A DNA stretch of 25,873 nucleotides from Flammeovirgaceae bacterium UBA5008 (GTDB lineage Bacteria; Bacteroidota; Bacteroidia; Cytophagales; Cyclobacteriaceae), in NCBI GenBank assembly GCA_002398365.1, contig DGYK01000020.1, forward strand, positions 1-25,873, read 5' to 3'. A program made the position numbers and the translations under genes. Position 1 is the stretch's first letter. Every line of letters begins with the position of its first letter. Shown piece by piece: positions 24,195 to 25,873 of this stretch. The notes below the pieces were generated by a model. That model was not told the DNA's origin, ran no database searches, and saw nothing but the letters and a program-made list of their open reading frames with translations.

Positions 24195-24202
24195 TAATTT
24201 TG
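24195..24202 (+). promoter_or_regulatory. Possible -7 promoter element before the DUF1573 gene
   Basis: TAATTTTG fits TAnnTTTG exactly and lies 26 bases before the start at 24229. The same eight bases occur before the nucleotide-sugar operon at 8758-8765. I see no convincing -33 TTG at the right distance. Confidence 0.4.
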
Positions 24203-24228
24203 TAATCAAGAATAAAAATCAAAATCCT

Positions 24229-24774
24229 ATGAAAACCAGTTTAAAAGCAAGTTTAGTAATAGCTATGGTGATTGCTTTGGTAAGCTGCCGCGATAAAGCT
24301 TCTGAAAAGAGAATTGCTGAATTGGAAAGCCGCCTTGCCCAAATTGAGGGTAATAAGGCTACTGCTGCCCCCACTCCAAGTGCTACACCCGAAACAGCAC
24401 CGGCCGTGGAAGAAAAACCGGAAGGCCCGCTTCCAACCATGGAGTTCAACACAATCGATCATGATTTTGGAACCGTTGATGAAGGAAAGAAAGTATCTTT
24501 TACCTATAAAGTAAAAAACACAGGTCAAGCTCCTTTAATCATCCAAAATGCACAACCTTCTTGCGGATGTACGGTGCCCGAGTGGACTAAAACCCCTATT
24601 CCGGTAGGTGGTGAAGGTTATGTAAAGGCCGAGTTTGACACCAAAGGAAAGCCTGGTATTAACAACAAAACCATTACGGTTACTGCTAATACTTGGCCAA
24701 AAACAACCATGTTGAAATTCAAAGCCATGGTAACACCAAAGCCTGATGGAGCGAATGGCCCTACGGTGAAGTAA
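24229..24774 (+). CDS. DUF1573-domain lipoprotein
   Basis: This 181-residue exported lipoprotein starts with a basic signal sequence and the lipobox LVSC, so Cys20 is probably acylated. A short coiled-coil stretch (SEKRIAELESRLAQIEGN, about 25-42) follows, then a Pro/Ala/Thr linker (44-65). The DUF1573 immunoglobulin-like domain (about 71-172) contains FNTIDHDFGTVDEGKKVSF, VKNTGQAPLIIQNAQPSCGC and FDTKGKPGINNKTITV. The SCGC motif is the family mark; its role is not established. The gene is followed by a hairpin that probably ends its transcript. Confidence 0.88.
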   Translation: MKTSLKASLVIAMVIALVSCRDKASEKRIAELESRLAQIEGNKATAAPTPSATPETAPAVEEKPEGPLPTMEFNTIDHDFGTVDEGKKVSFTYKVKNTGQAPLIIQNAQPSCGCTVPEWTKTPIPVGGEGYVKAEFDTKGKPGINNKTITVTANTWPKTTMLKFKAMVTPKPDGANGPTVK

Positions 24775-24797
24775 TCGTTATCAATTTCAATACATTC

Positions 24798-24827
24798 AAC
24801 ATCCCAGGCCCAACGGTTTGGGATGTT
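24798..24827 (+). terminator. Hairpin terminator after the DUF1573 gene
   Basis: AACATCCCA (24798-24806) pairs perfectly with TGGGATGTT (24819-24827). GGCC and GGTT in the loop can extend the stem by four pairs, including two G-T pairs, down to a CAAC loop. The 3' side continues as TGCTTT, a weak T-tract. It lies 23 bases after the stop. Confidence 0.65.
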
Positions 24828-24866
24828 TGCTTTAGAAGGAATAACTTGCGACCCTAAATTTTACGT

Positions 24867-25187
24867 ATGAACTCAATCTTATTACAAGCGGCACCTGGTG
24901 GAGGCGCTACTATGCAAATCATTTTGATGGTTGCCATCATTGGTATCTTCTATTTCTTCATGATTCGGCCTCAACAAAAAAAGGCTAAAGAGCAAAAGAC
25001 ATTTACTGAGGCTATTCAAAAAGGCGATTATGTGGTGACCATTGGTGGGGCACACGGACGTGTGGCTGAGTTGGAAGATGATACTTTCATTTTGGAAGTA
25101 GAGCGCGGTGCCCGCATTCGGTTTTCAAAGTCGGCCATCTCGATGGATTCCACCAAAGCGGCCGCAGCCAAGAAGCCAGCAGCTTGA
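24867..25187 (+). CDS. yajC: Preprotein translocase subunit YajC
   Basis: YajC is a small inner-membrane accessory of the Sec translocon that associates with SecDF. The 106-residue protein has one membrane helix (about 17-33, QIILMVAIIGIFYFFMI) followed by the family signature RPQQKKAKEQKTF. A cytosolic beta domain then contains GDYVVTIGGAHGRV and FILEVERGARIRFSKSAI, and the tail is Ala/Lys-rich. ATG 24867 is the natural start. Its place before a YbbR-domain gene is common in Bacteroidota. Confidence 0.95.
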   Translation: MNSILLQAAPGGGATMQIILMVAIIGIFYFFMIRPQQKKAKEQKTFTEAIQKGDYVVTIGGAHGRVAELEDDTFILEVERGARIRFSKSAISMDSTKAAAAKKPAA

Positions 25188-25196
25188 TTTTAGTAC

Positions 25197-25250
25197 GGTA
25201 CGAATCAGCATCGGGAAATTTTATTCATTATCGCTGGGCTAATTCGTACC
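25197..25250. repeat. Perfect 9-base inverted repeat between yajC and the YbbR gene
   Basis: GGTACGAAT (25197-25205) and ATTCGTACC (25242-25250) are exact complements, 36 bases apart. CAGC and GCTG just inside can add four more pairs with a bulge. A pyrimidine-rich stretch (TTTCCTTCCT) follows directly before the ATG at 25261. It may be a yajC terminator or a control hairpin for the next gene. Confidence 0.45.
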
Positions 25251-25260
25251 TTTCCTTCCT

Positions 25261-25873
25261 ATGAACTTCTTACGAGCCATCGGTAATTTGTTGCGTTTTG
25301 ATCGCGCCAACTGGAAGGCCGTTATTCTTTGTTTTGTTGTAGCTATCGTTTTCTGGCTCTTTAACGCTTTCAACAAAACGTATTCTACCAACGTACGCTT
25401 TCCGCTCCGGTTTGAGTACGATGCAGAAAATTTTATCCCCGTTCATGAGCTTCCACGACAGGTAACCGTCAATGTGAGTGGCAATGGGTGGGAACTTTTT
25501 CGAAGTCATTTCGGAATTAAGCTACCAGAGCTTGCCATCGCTCTCGAACACCCGCTGGAAACAAAAAAAATAGTAGGAGCAACATTACTTCCCCAACTCG
25601 AGCCCCAACTGGGTAAATTGAAAATCAATTATGTAGTTACCGATACACTTCATCTTAAAATCGATGAACGTGACGCTCATCTTTTTAAAGTGATGGTCGA
25701 TACAAAAAATTTACGCTTCAAAGAGGGCTATGGACTCATCAGCCCAATTGTATTGTTGCCAGATTCCATCTCGGTAGATGGACCCAAAAGTGTATTGCAT
25801 GAACTTCCAGATAGCCTGTCATTGTTACTAGATGATGAAGGCATCAGCGAAAATTTTTCAAAGGAAATTGAGG
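25261..25873 (+). CDS. YbbR-domain membrane protein (3' partial)
   Basis: The frame is open from ATG 25261 to the window end (204 codons) with no stop. The protein starts MNFLRAIGNLLRFDRANWKA, has one membrane helix (about 18-36) and then repeating beta-rich segments of YbbR type: NVRFPLRFEY, RQVTVNVSGNGWEL, and DTKNLRFKEGYGL followed by PDSISVDGPKSVL. In Firmicutes YbbR (CdaR) modulates the diadenylate cyclase CdaA; no cyclase gene is visible here, and the role in Bacteroidota is not settled. The position after yajC agrees with a common Bacteroidota gene order. The C-terminal part is missing. Confidence 0.82.
   Translation, partial: MNFLRAIGNLLRFDRANWKAVILCFVVAIVFWLFNAFNKTYSTNVRFPLRFEYDAENFIPVHELPRQVTVNVSGNGWELFRSHFGIKLPELAIALEHPLETKKIVGATLLPQLEPQLGKLKINYVVTDTLHLKIDERDAHLFKVMVDTKNLRFKEGYGLISPIVLLPDSISVDGPKSVLHELPDSLSLLLDDEGISENFSKEIE

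Overview
The window looks like a core-genome segment of a gliding Bacteroidota bacterium, probably of the Cytophagales type. Three things suggest this: a gldK-L-M-N motor/secretion cluster; the set nusB, YtxH, DUF1573, yajC, YbbR; and TAnnTTTG-like promoter elements with little sign of Shine-Dalgarno sequences. I see no phage, insertion sequence, CRISPR array, tRNA or rRNA. No intergenic stretch exceeds about 150 bases.

Region 1 (1-3637, +): the 3' end of gldK, then gldL, gldM and gldN, the core of the type IX secretion system and gliding machine. It is closed by a strong hairpin terminator. Region 2 (3652-4131, +): a lone GNAT acetyltransferase of the SSAT-like type, ending exactly where the next, opposite operon ends. 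Region 3 (8692-4132, -): a System I-like haem/cytochrome c maturation operon in the order ccmB, ccmC, a small CcmD-like gene, ccmE and ccmF. The CcmE has a Cys-x3-Tyr site in place of the usual haem-binding His.

Region 4 (8788-17270, +): a tightly packed nucleotide-sugar operon. It holds a UDP-glucuronate 4-epimerase-like enzyme, a TviB/WbpA-like UDP-sugar dehydrogenase, a GalE-like epimerase, then a WbpE-like aminotransferase, a WbpD-like acetyltransferase and a WbpB/WlbA-like oxidoreductase. The dehydrogenase and the last three form the four-step route from UDP-GlcNAc to UDP-2,3-diacetamido-2,3-dideoxy-glucuronic acid. Then come rfbA, rfbC and rfbB for dTDP-4-keto-rhamnose; rfbD is not in the window. 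A polyprenyl-phosphate sugar-1-phosphate transferase follows (17336-18382), so precursor supply is linked to the first membrane step of glycan assembly. That gene has no ordinary start codon in front of its first membrane helix.

Region 5 (18384-20720, +): pheS, a 3-hydroxyacyl-CoA dehydrogenase and a small secreted, Rieske-like protein that lacks the expected histidine ligands. Region 6 (22533-20749, -): an ABC half-transporter with Asp at the catalytic Glu position. Region 7 (22659-25873, +): a long NusB, a YtxH-type membrane protein, a DUF1573 lipoprotein, YajC, and a YbbR-domain protein cut by the window end.

No clearly new biological system stands out. The most interesting points are the exact 18/20-residue aromatic periodicity in the GldL tail, the CcmE variant, the non-canonical start of the glycosyltransferase, the ligand-less Rieske-like protein, and the diacetamido-uronate cassette paired with two 4-epimerases.
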